From: Rhizophagus clarus
Lineage: Eukaryota > Glomeromycota > Glomeromycetes > Glomerales > Glomeraceae
DNA: 64,000 bases
Assembly (NCBI GenBank): GCA_015698045.1
Contig: BLAL01000006.1
Coordinates: 744,001-808,000, forward strand
Direction of reading: 5' to 3'
In this document: piece after piece, positions 24,761-36,399 of the stretch
Numbering within the stretch: position 1 is the first letter of the stretch
Layout of the letters: each line of letters opens with the position of its first letter
Made by a program: the position numbers and the translations under genes
The notes under the pieces: generated by a model
The model's database searches: none
What the model saw: only the letters and a program-made list of their open reading frames with translations
What the model was told of the DNA's origin: nothing

Positions 24761-25486
24761 ATCGTAAATTTATCACGTGATCACATAAAATTCCGGAGTG
24801 TACTAACTTCACGTGATTTATATTGATATTCCGCTGTATCCGGATATAGAATAGTATAAGGAATTTCATTCTTTTTTTGGTATGAAGAAAGGCAGATTCT
24901 TTCTTTTTTTTTGGTTTGGCTTGTTTATTTTAATTTTTTTTGCAATTTTATTGTTTTGTCGTTAGTTCCTAAACTGAAATTTTTTTTTCTTTTATATAGA
25001 ATCATAATAAAATAGTAAAAAAAAAAAAAATTTTTTTAAAATAAGTATTTAAAATTTACTTTTTTGTACTTTTTCAACATTTTTCTGAAACCTAGGAAAC
25101 ATTAATAATTTGTTAAAATTGTCCTGTTAATATGAAAGGGATGCTTTATAGTATAATAATAACATTTTTAAAAAAGCATATATTTATTATTTTTAAGGTA
25201 ATTGATTCAAATACGTATTTGGAAAATTTAACCAAAAAAGTGAACTTAATAATAATGAAAAGAAATTTAACTAAAATTAGCAGTAATCTTCACGCCTTGA
25301 AAATATTTAAACTAACCTGTTATAGAGAATTCATTTAAAATTTTGTGTACTGTAGTAATAAAAGTTGTAATATTTACTGTACATAGTTACATTGTTCGGA
25401 AACTTTTGTGTTTTTCTTTCTTTCTTTTTTTTTTTTTTTACGCAAAATACATTTCTTGCATAAAATTGGAAAGATTCTTCTTTAAG
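24761..25486. other. Intergenic with homopolymer runs
   Basis: AT-rich, with T runs near 24890-24990 and 25425-25440 and an A run near 25018-25030. An ORF at 25132-25338 shows no domain. The T-rich tract just upstream of the MYND gene may be part of its 5' region. Confidence 0.35.
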
Positions 25487-25990
25487 ATGTCCAACCGTTT
25501 GGATATTGTTGATGGTGGTATACCATATAATCATACCGTTGGCGGTTTCAAAAAATGTTATAATTGTAATGAATCTTTTCAGAAATTTCCAAATGAACCT
25601 AGTCGACGTGAATACCAAGAATTGACTGGATTCTGCCCCTGTTGTTGGGAAATATTATTTCTCGATCCCGATGATAAGGAGATAGTAATTGAACATGCTA
25701 AGAAGGTGTTTCTCTTCTATGGTCGCAAGTTTTTATTGCAGAAAGAACAACCGCACGCATGGCAATGTCTTAAATGTAAAAAAATCGTCCAAGGAGGACA
25801 ACTCAAGAGACCGCACACATGCGCAACTGAGTCAGCTGAGGCAACTGTAAACATTGAAGGGGTATGCAAAACATGCATGAATAGCTGTAAAATGAAATGT
25901 GGTAAATGTAAATTAGTGTATTATTGTAATAAGGATTGTCAAAAGAAGGACTGGCCAAGACACAAAAGAAAATGCGTTAATAATTATTAA
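25487..25990 (+). CDS. MYND zinc-finger protein
   Basis: A 167-aa single-exon protein. I place the start at ATG 25487 (MSNRLDIV), because the 48 codons upstream in the same frame are encoded by a T-rich tract and look like untranslated leader. The N-terminal half has cysteine pairs CYNC and FCPCC that may bind zinc, and a further pair lies in WQCLKC...HTC at about residues 100-120. The C-terminal 38 residues are a complete MYND finger: CKTC, CKMKCGKC, VYYCNKDCQ, W, H and final C in the usual order. MYND fingers bind short proline-rich peptides in partner proteins, often in chromatin regulators. No SET or ankyrin domain is present, so the role cannot be narrowed. Confidence 0.82.
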   Translation: MSNRLDIVDGGIPYNHTVGGFKKCYNCNESFQKFPNEPSRREYQELTGFCPCCWEILFLDPDDKEIVIEHAKKVFLFYGRKFLLQKEQPHAWQCLKCKKIVQGGQLKRPHTCATESAEATVNIEGVCKTCMNSCKMKCGKCKLVYYCNKDCQKKDWPRHKRKCVNNY

Positions 25991-26256
25991 ATACTTATTA
26001 GAATTAACATATTCTTTTTTATTTAATGTATAAGACTGCTCTGTTTAATATGTATTTTTATTTTTAATTTATTTATTTTTTTTTTTTGACGATAAAGTAG
26101 TGCAATAAAGAAGTTGAAATTTAATATTATTGCCCAATGTTTGTCTCTTTTGTTTATTTCATTTGTTTCCAATAAATCTGATTTTACATATCTAATTTTA
26201 TAGTCAGAGTATACAGAGCATAAAAACCAAAGCTTATTTAACCTATCATACTTATA

Positions 26257-26945
26257 CAGTGTTGGCAAGTGACATGAAATGATACAAATGATATTAGTGA
26301 CATGTCACATGTCATTATATCATTTCAAAAGGCAAATGACAAATGATTGTCATTTAAAATATATCATGTGACCTGTAATATATTTCGCATATTTATTCTG
26401 TTAACTTTTTATTACATTAGATATTTAATTCAAGTTTATCATTGAACTAACATAAACTGGCATTTCTAAAGATTCATTAAACAAATTAAGTAGATTTCAT
26501 TTAGCTAATGGATTATCTACTGGATGAGTATCCTACCCACCTACTTCAAAATTATAAGTTTCTTCATTTATAACCATCATCGCTATCTAAATGATTTTCT
26601 TTGTCAACCGACAAAAACGCGAAAAAAAATTAAAATCTTTAGATTCATTTTGCATAAAATAAAATATTATCACTTATTTTTTTTTCCAAATTTAATAAAC
26701 GAAATATGTTCATTAAGCTATTTTTGGTATACACGCCTAAAAGAATTACCATTAAGAAATATTTTTGCCGCAAAATGGATCATCAAATGATAATGACATT
26801 ATCATTTAAAAATGACACATGTCATTTCGTCACTTGTCATTTGTAAATGACATTTATTTTAAATGATACGAATTCTTATATCATTTTGATATCATTTGGG
26901 ATCATTTAAAAATTAGTCAAATGACATTGTCATTTGCCATCACTG
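26257..26945. mobile_element. Non-autonomous hAT-type element (689 bp)
   Basis: The left end reads CAGTGTTGGCAAGTGACA and the right end is its diverged inverse, TGTCATTTGCCATCACTG. An exact 8-bp direct duplication, TACTTATA, flanks it at 26249-26256 and 26946-26953, the hallmark of hAT insertion. Both ends are packed with AAATGACA/TGTCATTT motifs that probably bind transposase. The inside has no transposase, and its ORFs look spurious. Confidence 0.85.
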
Positions 26946-26979
26946 TACTTATATTATTTTGACATTTTAGTTCGTAGTA

Positions 26980-27990
26980 TATTACCTTTTTTGGACAAAT
27001 TAACGTATTTAATATGGCGTATCTTTTTATCGCTAGTCTTAATCAAAACTTGATTAAAATGAGAATAGTAGGATTATTAAATTCAAAGTATTATTATCCA
27101 ATAAATAATATGCTACTATGCGCTGTATATCTGATATCTAAATAACTCGTTAAAATATTTCTCTCAAAATAATAATTTATCTATCGCTCGCTCGTATACT
27201 GTATAACAAAAAGAAACAATAAATTAAATCACTTAGATACTGTACAAATGTTGATAAAATCTAATTTAATTGAAAATAGTTTTTATGTTAATAAAGAATA
27301 TATTATTTTACATTTATTAAAAGGATATAAGTAAAATTTCCTACCATTTTGCCTGATGTTTATTCCTTCAGTTTATACAATTACTAAACAACATAAAATA
27401 TACAGTACATGTGGCCGAAATTTGCCGAAATTATTGCCGAAATTGAAATTTGTAATGCCGGCCAGAATTACAAAAATATTTTCGGCCATTTTCGATCTCG
27501 GAATTTCAATTTGGGCAATAATTTCGGCAAATTTCAGCCACATTATAAAAGAAGTTAAATTTTTTTTGGTGTTAAAAATTTATATAAATTAAACTTTCAC
27601 AATTTACGCAATTTATTTTTCACAGAAATCTTTTTTATTCATAAATTCAATATTGTTCGTCAGTATTTCGTGCTAGCCAACAATTTATGGATATTGTACG
27701 GCGTTGTATTATATTGCTAAAATCATGCATAGGCGCGCAATAATTTGTAATCACTATTTTATAATTATAAAGTCTTATTGTATTTGCATAGCTGTAGATT
27801 ACTTTATGGAGAATAAAGATAAATTTACAATCCCCTCCGACCTGAAGACGCTAGAGCGACAGAGCCTCTAATTTTACGACTAAGGCTTATGAAACGGTAT
27901 ATCTGGAAAAATAACTTACTTTGCATAATAATATTATTTGTGTAAAAAAGAGGAATTACATATACCATATAATGATCATTAAATAATAAA
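26980..27990. repeat. Dispersed repeat, copy 1 (second copy at 32270-32905)
   Basis: Shares long blocks in the same order with 32270-32905: GGACAAATTAACGTATTTAA, ATTAAATTCAAAGTATTATT, CTATGCGCTGTATATCTGAT, CACTTAGATACTGTACAAA, CAATCCCCTCCGACCTGAAG and GGCTTATGAAACGGTAT. This copy has an extra ~300 bp between AGAATATATTATTTT and CTTTCACAATTTACGC that contains the foldback element at 27410-27542. Identity is high outside small indels. Function and family are unknown. Confidence 0.8.
27410..27542. mobile_element. Foldback MITE of ~133 bp
   Basis: Left arm TGTGGCCGAAATTTGCCG, continuing as AAATTATTGCC, is mirrored by the right arm ending CGGCAAATTTCAGCCACA. The arms are each about 40 bp with few mismatches, giving a long near-perfect hairpin. 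The copy of the surrounding repeat at 32270 lacks this segment, which supports insertion. The target duplication is not clear. The ORF across it is an artefact. Confidence 0.65.
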
Positions 27991-28019
27991 ACTGTTAATA
28001 AAAAATTAATTCTAAATTA

Positions 28020-28380
28020 GCAAAACTATATATATCTGCTGCTTGAGTGTAAGAATTTCCTCTTAACACTTTAGGGGCTACATAAGACATATTAACACCG
28101 TAAATTTTTGCTTTATCTAAATTATCAGCCTTTCCACATAACCAATCTCATATCTGAAATGATTAATCTGACCTTAATTCTGCTGAAGTATTTGCTATTA
28201 TATTTCCTATATGAATATCATCTGTCTTTGATGAATATCTTTAAGGCCCAATTAAATTCATCATAGTTTTTATTTATCCAGCTCAAAGAACCACCTATCG
28301 CGTAGTTTAAGAGCCAAAACATAATCTCTTGTATCTGGATTTTGTGATATTCCATATACTTTAAGAAGGAAATTTGTTTT
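28020..28380 (-). pseudogene. Decayed protein-kinase fragment
   Basis: On the minus strand, pieces of a kinase of the same broad family as the array gene appear in order: a hinge-like VYGISQNPDTRDYVL, then a GLKDIHQ-like segment, a DIHIGN-like catalytic-loop remnant, then a YVAPKVLRG-like APE remnant followed by YTQAADIYSF. They lie in different frames with several stops, so nothing functional can be made. It starts beside the dispersed repeat copy at 26980-27990. Confidence 0.7.
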
Positions 28381-28433
28381 TTACGCACCATGCGTATTAT
28401 GCCCCCCCCTAATGATCGGCTATAACGTCAGAA

Positions 28434-28467
28434 GTTTAGGGTTAGGTTAGGGTTAGGTTAGGGTTAG
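28434..28467 (+). repeat. Interstitial telomere-like TTAGGG tract
   Basis: The 34 bases are alternating TTAGGG and TTAGG units (TTTAGGGTTAGGTTAGGG and so on). The tract is far from any visible chromosome end, within decayed sequence. It may mark a healed break or an old telomere insertion. Five-base units within it show that it is imperfect. Confidence 0.75.
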
Positions 28468-28769
28468 TTTGCTATGGTAGGAAATTTGTCACATGTGTCA
28501 CACCTTCCCGTTTTTCATTTTTACCGCTTAATCTATGGACCTCGAAAATTTTAATGCTAAAAAAACTATTTGTCACCGTTATATATCACCTCATGCATTT
28601 TGAGCGGGTACGTAGAAAAAAAAACCCAAAAATAAATACAATTTCGGGACGTTCACATTATACAGGTGAGGAAATTATCAAGTAATATAAACACGAAGGA
28701 TCGGGACTTTAACAATGATATATAATTAAATTAATAGCTATGACTTATCTACAGTATCTAATTTTTCCG

Positions 28770-29260
28770 CGAGATTACTCAATGACCCTACACTTCTTAC
28801 TTCGCTCTCGTTATCTATGTCAAAAAATGCGGGGTGCGCCTTTTGTGACTCTTCAACATCCAGATGATATGACCAAATACTTCTTTCGCCATGTCTTTCA
28901 TATCCACATCTTCATACGGAACAAATAGAGGCTTTGATAACTTGAACGATAGTTTCACTTCATCGTCTTGCATACACTATATGAAGTATCATTTTTCGCA
29001 TCTCATACTTTATCAAACCCTTGTACATCATCCATTTCGTTTGTTTTGCGCTTACGATTTAATAATGGTTCCAACTGTACGGTATCTTGTGTGAAGAACT
29101 ATTTAATGTATTTAAAGTCATCTTTTTTAACCTCGATCAAACCAATAATTCTCCTGACTATACGTGATTCAATACCTTAGTCAAGATTTCCGTGCCCATC
29201 TTACATCTCGATCAGTTTCTCTGGTACGATCTTTACTTGATCTCTAAATGGGTATGTTGC
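28770..29260 (-). pseudogene. Decayed crinkler-like/REase-type protein fragment
   Basis: Reading the minus strand gives, in order, IGLIEVKKDDF (an E-x-K resembling the active-site strand of PD-(D/E)XK nucleases), then LLNRKRKTNEMDD, then VKLSFKLSKPLFVPYED and KEVFGHIIWML. I recognise this order from a large Glomeromycota family related to crinkler effectors with nuclease-like C-termini. At least two in-frame stops and a frame change interrupt it. The family name is from memory and is the weak part of the call; the decayed state is clear. Confidence 0.5.
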
Positions 29261-30105
29261 GGAGATGAGGTAATACTTCAATAATCTTACCTTATTCATT
29301 CCAAATTATATAAACACATCTTTAAAATGTAAACCATGTAATAATGTTATTTGATCAGATTGTTATCAGCATGGACTTCTACTACTCTATAATATATATT
29401 ATTTGATAATTAATTAGATGCAAATATTATCACAAAAGCATATACTGTAAATTAAATGATACTTACAATCTAATCGTTGCATTTAAGTAAAAAGTATAAT
29501 TAGTTTTAATTACATGTGAATATTATACGCATAATTAAATATGATAACTTACCATCTATGATATGATTAATTATTAAAGTTATTTAAACAAAAAATTTAG
29601 TTATCTGAATAGTATATAAATAAAGTAAAAAATAAATAGCTCATAACTTACCAACTATAAGATATTATCGATTGTTAAAGTTATATAAAATAACAGCAAA
29701 ACCATTATTATATAAAATAATAAAATTCTAAGATAGTTTATTAACTTACGAGCTAAATTATTTAAATTGTATGTGAATATTACGGTATATAACAATAATT
29801 TTAGTTTAATAATCAAGTTTAGTATATTATACCTTCAGATTCCTTGACGTTACTTGAGACTAATTTATTATATTGGGCAAATTTGTTTAAGAATTTTGAA
29901 TAATTCTAACTTTCTATTAAATAAACATGCTATATGCTTTTTACCTTCACTATTACTGTGACTCATTATTATGCAATTATGTCAAGTCTCTTCTTAAAAA
30001 AATAATTTTCTTTATTGTACGCCATTTTTAGTCACAATATTTATGCAAATGCAACTATGTTGATCAGTTGATCACAAATTTACAATTATGGCATATCTGA
30101 AATCT
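29261..30105. other. Intergenic, nothing recognised
   Basis: Very AT-rich, with repeated short motifs such as ACTTACCA or AACTTACCAACTAT near 29550-29660. No gene, repeat family or RNA gene was recognised. Confidence 0.35.
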
Positions 30106-30504
30106 GACAGGTTTTGTGGCGCGGCCATTTTGAAAAAAGAGAAATAACTATTCTGCCTTCTGTCATAGAGCTTTTAAAATTTTATCCTAGATGTATGTTT
30201 ACCCGCTCTACAAGTTTACTTAGAGTTAAAAAGGCGGATTTAAAAGCCGTTTTTGACTTTACATATAAATAATTGATTTTATCGTCTTTGCCGATCATTT
30301 TTAAAATGGGATTGGCGAAAAAATTGTTTTATTTGAATAGACCAAAAGTGACATTTTGAACTGCCTTTAGTACTCTAGGAAAACTTGCAGAGCAGCAGAA
30401 ATTGCATTTATAATCCTACTTTTAAACCTATATATTAAAGTGCGTAACAAAAAATTTTGATTTTTGCATTTTTTGCTGCGCTACCATTCGCCACAAAACC
30501 TGTC
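30106..30504. mobile_element. MITE with perfect 16-bp terminal inverted repeats
   Basis: GACAGGTTTTGTGGCG at the left is exactly inverted as CGCCACAAAACCTGTC at the right, 399 bp apart. No coding capacity is seen. No clear target-site duplication is visible, so the superfamily is open. Confidence 0.7.
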
Positions 30505-32269
30505 CTTTAATTCCGCCGATCGGCCCATATGATGTGAACCTAATACAATCTAATCATTTAATAAACTGAGGACTAATAAAAAAAAATTAACTAGATTTGT
30601 TTAAATATTATTTTTAATCACAACTCAAATTCTTCCTCCTATAAATAAAATAAAGTCAACTATTACCTACATCAACCTTCAGATAATAACTTTCTGCACT
30701 TTTTAATTGCAGAAATATCTGAATAATTACAGCTAAGATTTTTATACAAGTAATACAACCAAAAGAAAGAAGAAAAGAAAAGGAGAAGAAAAAAAAAAAA
30801 AATTTTTTCGATCATATATATCTATTGGCTAACCCTAAAACAAAACAAATTACATATTTGAAAGGGAATTCTTGTATTATCAAGTTAAAATGATAATATC
30901 TATATAAAAATAATAAAAGGGGAGGCAGAAGTAAACGTAATTGAATTTTGAATTACTAGTATAAAATATATTCTTTTTAGAATTTCATTTCATTATAATT
31001 GTTGATTTTCTTACTCTTCGAATCCAATATTCATTGGTAAATTGTTGTTTATTATAGAAAAATATGTTTGAATGTTATCGACTCTAATCACAGAAGCATG
31101 TTCTTGCCATTCATGTATTTCTTTTTTTTCGGTTTTATGCTTTTCTTGGTTTTTTTTATTCAGTCCTGGTGTTCTGCATATTAGAAAAGTATTTTATGCA
31201 CTTTACCGGATAAATATATAAATTATTTACCGATTTGCCTATCGGTTCTTCCATAACTTCCGATTTCATTGGATAAATTTTTTTCTCATTTTGTTTTTAT
31301 GTCAGCTAGCTTGGCATTTTTGAATTTTTTCTCTAACTCCTTTTATATCCTCTTTCGTTAGATAACTTTCATTTCCAAATATTTTAGAATTGTATTTATC
31401 ATGTTATTTTTTCTATTTGGTTAAAAATATCGCGTTGCATAAAATATAAAACACCTTTTAAATAAGTTAAATATACATTAATTTCTTTCATAAAAAAATA
31501 ATGAAACCAATTAAAGCATACTGTATATTCCAGTATTTTGCATCTTCTTATGTCATCACGCGTACAAGTTACCAGATTTTCGGTAATACTTTCAATTTCT
31601 AATGATTTTAATTTCTATCGATCATTGATCTGCAGAATGAAATTTCGCCAAATATTTTATATGAATAATGTCCTATAATCCCTTTGTTTATCTTATAGAA
31701 TTCTCGATATTTGTATTTTCGTATCTATTATTTAAAGGCTAGGAATGAGAAGAAAAGAATAAAAGATAAGAAAGAATATGCTAAAGTAGAAAAGAAAAAA
31801 TGTATGAAAGGGACAAATATATGAAGAGGGAAAGGAGAGGGAAAGGAAAAGGTTTGCGAAATTCATCAAAATAGTTTCATAAATATTAACTGCTGAGGAA
31901 TCCGCATCTCAAAAACCTACTAATGAAAAACATAACAGATAAATAATAAATTACATACAATTCTTTTTTTTAAAAGAACATTATACAACTATTATATGCA
32001 AAGTAGATATTGCTACAACACTATACCATTAACAAACCCCAATTGTTTTATTTATAACTATAACTATCTATCTAATATACTATACTAATTAATCAACATT
32101 TACCTATCCTATTTTAATGGTTTCAATTATATCTTCATCTTTAATAATTAATTCTACTTGGGAAAGTCATATCATTAGATCACATACTGTGGTGCAAAAT
32201 TTGTTGTTGATCCAAGTCACCAGATTTACGGGCACGCATTACAATTTCTTTTTCCAGATGTTATGTGAC
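30505..32269. other. Long gene-poor stretch
   Basis: No gene is recognised. Purine-rich segments occur near 30765-30800 and 31740-31855. Nothing suggests a conserved domain or structured RNA. Confidence 0.35.
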
Positions 32270-32905
32270 TTACCTTTTTATTTGGACAAATTAACGTATT
32301 TAACATATCTACTTTCCGCTAGTCTTAATTAAAGCTTGATTAAAATGAGAATAGTTGGATTATTAAATTCAAAGTATTATTAGCCAATAAATAATATACT
32401 GCTATGCGCTGTATATCTGATTTCTAAATAACTCGTTAATTTCAATTCATTAGTAAAACTTCGTCCTTTTATAAATCAATTTAATAAAATATTTCTCTCA
32501 AAATAATACCTGATACTGCATAACAAAAAGAAACAATAAACTAAGTCACTTAGATACTGTACAAAAGGTAAGAGAATTTTAACAATATCTAATTTAATTG
32601 AAAGTAGTTTTTACATTAATAAAGAATATATTATTTTGCTTTCACAATTTACGCGGTGTTGTATTATCATTATTTTTTAAAACATAAAGTTTACTATATT
32701 TGCATAATTGTACTGTAGATTACTTTACGGAGAATACAGATAAATCTACAATCCCCTCCGACCTGAAGACGCTAGGGCCTCTAATCTTAAGACTAAGGCT
32801 TATGAAACGGTATAACTGGAAAAATAACTTACTTTGCATAATAATATTATTCATGTAAAAAAGAGGAATTACATATACCATATAATAATAATTAAATAAT
32901 TAATT
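32270..32905. repeat. Dispersed repeat, copy 2
   Basis: Same orientation as copy 1 (26980-27990) and sharing its ordered blocks, but without the ~300-bp insert that carries the foldback element. It has a small private insert, ATTAGTAAAACTTCGTCC, near 32447-32464. Divergence is modest, so the duplication is fairly old but recognisable. Confidence 0.8.
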
Positions 32906-34295
32906 CTGTCGATTGGTTTATTTCACCAAATATAAAGTGACATTTAAGCGTCACCGATCACATGACTCTATCTGGGAGCGTGTTGTTTCATATTTATCTC
33001 GGCTTTCTTGAATTACAACCATTTTGCTAACTGCTTAACCGACCACAATCACTAGAAACGTTGTTTAACATTTGAATAATCAAAAAAAAAATTGAACTCG
33101 TTAAAAAAAGACTTTTGGTTAGACGGTCAGTAGACGGTTGGTTAATGGTCGGTCAGAAGCCTTTGACTGACCGATATCAGTCACGGTTATGACTGGTCAT
33201 AACTGCATCCCATATATTGTAATATCATTGCAGTAATTACGCGTGTTGAGATGTGATTTAACATATTAAAGTAAAAAAAAACTTTAAATTCACTAGTAAT
33301 ATTTTATGTATATAAACATCTTAAAAAACTTCCTTATTCTAATCCCATGGACACAAATATCTTTCATATACCTTTGATCATCCTTCCATACTGAGTGCCC
33401 AATTCCTTAATATCTTTTTAAACTGATTGTACGATACCCACTCAAATATGATGTTGTTACAATTACTAATTTTAAATCATCAATTATTTCGTTTCCACTC
33501 GTCCAATATTCAATTATTTGACACGGTTTACATCATTTGTGTTTTTATTTGCATATACACCATTTTGAAAAACCGTTATATAATCTTTTGTGGAAAGACA
33601 AAAAGTAGTGTTGGCTTAACCAAATAAATACTATACTCAATTGTATAGTGGAAATCGGACGAACACATCTTATCTGCTGGAATGCTGGACCAATTCATTC
33701 CTTTTTAAAAAAAAAAATAGACAAAAAAAAAAAATAAAAAAACCATTCATGATTAATTTTCATAAAAATGAAAAATTCGTGTTATTTTCAAAAAAAAAAG
33801 AAAGAAAACTTTTCATTTTTAGTTAAATTTTCGTGAATTTATTATTCTTTATTTTATTACTTTTTTTTATATTATCATATCATTTAATTATTTAAAATTT
33901 AAATTATCATTATTATCAAAAAATAAAATTCTTAAACCGCTCTTTTACTTGTCTCACAGTATCACATTTGATTTTTGTGACTATCTTTGCTCATTTTATC
34001 TTTCTTTTTTCGAAAAAAGTAGTGGTGATGCATTTCCTTTTTTAAGCATTTTTGCGTGTTATTTTAATAAAAAACATCAATTGATTTTTACCCACCCCTT
34101 ATTTTATTATTCATTTCTTTACGTTAGAAATTTCCTCAACGCTAAAAAAGTTTTTTTTAAAAAAAATCTTTTTTTTTTTTTTTTTCAAAAATTATTTTCG
34201 TATTCTTAAGAAAAAAATTTTCCCTAATAAACACCAACTTTCTACGATTCTATATACTGTATCTCTGAATATAAAGAAAAGACATCAAGTGACTT
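32906..34295. other. Gene-poor stretch with homopolymer runs
   Basis: No gene is recognised. Near 33110-33210 the sequence repeats GGTTAGACGGTCAG/GGTCGGTCAG-like motifs with inverted copies (GACTGACCG), possibly the remains of a small transposon. Long A or T runs occur near 33707-33740 and 34166-34186. Confidence 0.35.
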
Positions 34296-34709
34296 TTGTT
34301 GTTAGCGCCATTGGTTATAAAAGATTTGAGAATAATGGCGAAAGAGTACAAAATATTAACATTATTGCCTTTTATCCTAATTAATAATTCTAAACCACCA
34401 TACTATTTGCCTAAAATAAAAGAAGGCCAAATGTTATTCATCACAAATTCAAAATTTGCTATAGGCTCAAATGGTGAAATTGATGTAAGATAGCTTTGTT
34501 TTATTTTTTTCATTTACTTATTTATTTATTTCTTTTAACTAATTTTAACGTCAACTTCAGTTTTTGCTCCTGAAGAATTACCTGTACATCAAATTAAAGT
34601 TGTAGGCGTAACAACAGCGACTGATACTGCGAGTTCGGTGTTCAAATGGAGTGTACAATTTCAGATTATTTGTCAAAAGAAAGATCAGTGGAACTACCTC
34701 CATCAATAA
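34296..34709 (+). CDS. Possible two-exon small gene, unknown function
   Basis: An open segment with ATGs at 34296 and 34335 runs to about 34490 (SFAIG-like end reading NSKFAIGSNGEIDV). A second open segment follows a TTCAG acceptor near 34559 and ends at TAA 34707-34709 (FAPEELPVHQIKVVGVTT, then WSVQFQIICQ). The amino-acid composition of both looks more protein-like than the surroundings. No single donor gives a fully satisfying frame: GATGTAAG gives the wrong phase for the second exon, while AATGGTGAAA would work. I recognise no domain. It may be a decayed gene. Confidence 0.3.
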
Positions 34710-35399
34710 ATTTTTTGGGGCATAGATTCCATAAACTACTATAGAATCTTTAGGGATCCGGCATTCCCTAATAATTTTTTAATAAATCTCAAGTATCATA
34801 AATTATAGGAATATAGAAATTAAAAATTATCAAAAATTGCTTTCTTTTTTTCAAATATTTTTTTTTTATCAATTTAATTCCTCTGTTTGTTTAAGCATAT
34901 TGATAGTAACTTCTTGATATTCAAAAGAAATTAATAGACCGCAAATCTTATATCTGATGATAGTAATTATTCACGGTGAAATAATGAATTTTGTTTCTTT
35001 TTTATTTAACTATTATTCTTTTTTATTTTTTTCCATTTCTTCTCCACAAATTTAAAGAATTAACGCTTTGATTTTATGACTTAAATATTTTAGAGAACTT
35101 TTTAGAGGTGATAGACGTGTAAGGGTTAATTTAATTGTTTCCTTTCCTTTACGTGTTCTTTCCCTTCCCTTTCACATGTTCTTGTCTTCTCTCCTTTCCT
35201 TCCCCCTTCCCTTGTTCTTTCCTCTTACTCTCTTTTGTCATTGTCATTATAAGTATACTTATTAATCACGATAAAAACTTCGAAAATAAAAGAAGAGTCA
35301 GAAGAGTCACACGCTCTTGCTATATTTAACCGAAAATAAATTTAATACATGTTTTATATGGTGCATAGGTGGTTTTTTTTTCAATGAAATGGCGTGATA
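34710..35399. other. Low-complexity intergenic region
   Basis: T- and CT-rich. The stretch 35135-35240 is a CCTTTCC-type pyrimidine tract that gives an artefactual Pro/Phe/Ser ORF. Nothing else was recognised. Confidence 0.4.
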
Positions 35400-35970
35400 A
35401 AATGTTTAACATTCTTTTTAGCTCTTTGGGCGTTGCATTTCCATGAATAATTTTTTTTTATTTGTCTAACGAAAAATTTATTAGCGTTTCATTTTATTTT
35501 TAGTTCTTTTAAACTCCAGGGCACGAATTCATAAGTAATTTTATTCTTCAATTGTACAAAGATCACTACGACGGTTTTTTCTTTAGCTTTTCGGACATTC
35601 AGCAGGATTTCTTTAATTATGAAACGATTAATATCATTTCATTTTTTTTTCTTTTTGTAGACATCTGGTTTTTGAGATATTAAGGCGTATTGGAAAAAAT
35701 TTTTTTCTTTAAAATTTAATTTTTTAACGGAACGTTTCTATTTTTTCTTTCTCTTTTATAGACAGTCGGTTCTTTGTATATTCGGACATATAGAAAATTC
35801 GTAAGTGGAGTTTTTTTTCCTCCAAAATAATAATTTTTTTAACAAAATTAACATCGTTTTTTCCTTTTGTAAATTATAGGAAACTGACTCCAGATACCCT
35901 TGTATGTTTTCGTTTTTAAAAAATATTTTTTGACATTTTTTTTTTTTTTGTAAGGACTCCGGCTTATAAT
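35400..35970. repeat. Degenerate ~75-115-bp tandem repeat with poly-T/AG junctions
   Basis: About six diverged units each consist of a T-rich stretch ending in TAG or TTAG, followed by 30-45 mixed bases (ACATCTGG at 35662, ACAGTCGG at 35761, GGAAACTGACTCC at 35879, CTTTTCGGACATTC at 35587, and earlier ones near 35420 and 35500), then another T run. The T-run/AG junctions look like intron 3' ends, so these may be relics of a tandem exon array, but no consistent reading frame is left. Confidence 0.4.
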
Positions 35971-36399
35971 TAGATCATATAACTATTTGATCCTCTTGCA
36001 TCTCGGCTCTCGAGAATGATTAGAAAGTTTTTGCCATTTGAAATGATAGATCCCGAAATAGATCCAAAAGCTACTATTACTATAATTTGAATAGCTATTA
36101 TTATAATGATAAGGGTATGATACATCGGAATTATAGTATGTGTGTTGTTCATTATGTAACGCCTCTATACCATTTTCGGTATTCAAATGAAACTAAAAAA
36201 TAGTTCTTTTTCAACGTTTTAATTTATATTATTCTAGTAGTATTGCGATTCGTGATCCGTCAATCTGATTCAAAATTATTCGAATATTCGTAATTGATCC
36301 GCGGGTTCATCCTTTACTCATCCGGGTATCCGCCGAATACACCCGGATTATCGGATTCCGGATTCCGCGATAGTAATGCTAATTATTATTATTATAGCT

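Noticed and set aside
35135..35329. ORF rich in Pro, Phe and Ser
   Set aside because: Produced by a CCTTTCC-type pyrimidine tract; no domain and no splice partner.
36236..36378. Possible hAT MITE with CCGGAT-rich interior
   Set aside because: The ends are only weakly inverted and I could not find an 8-bp target duplication.
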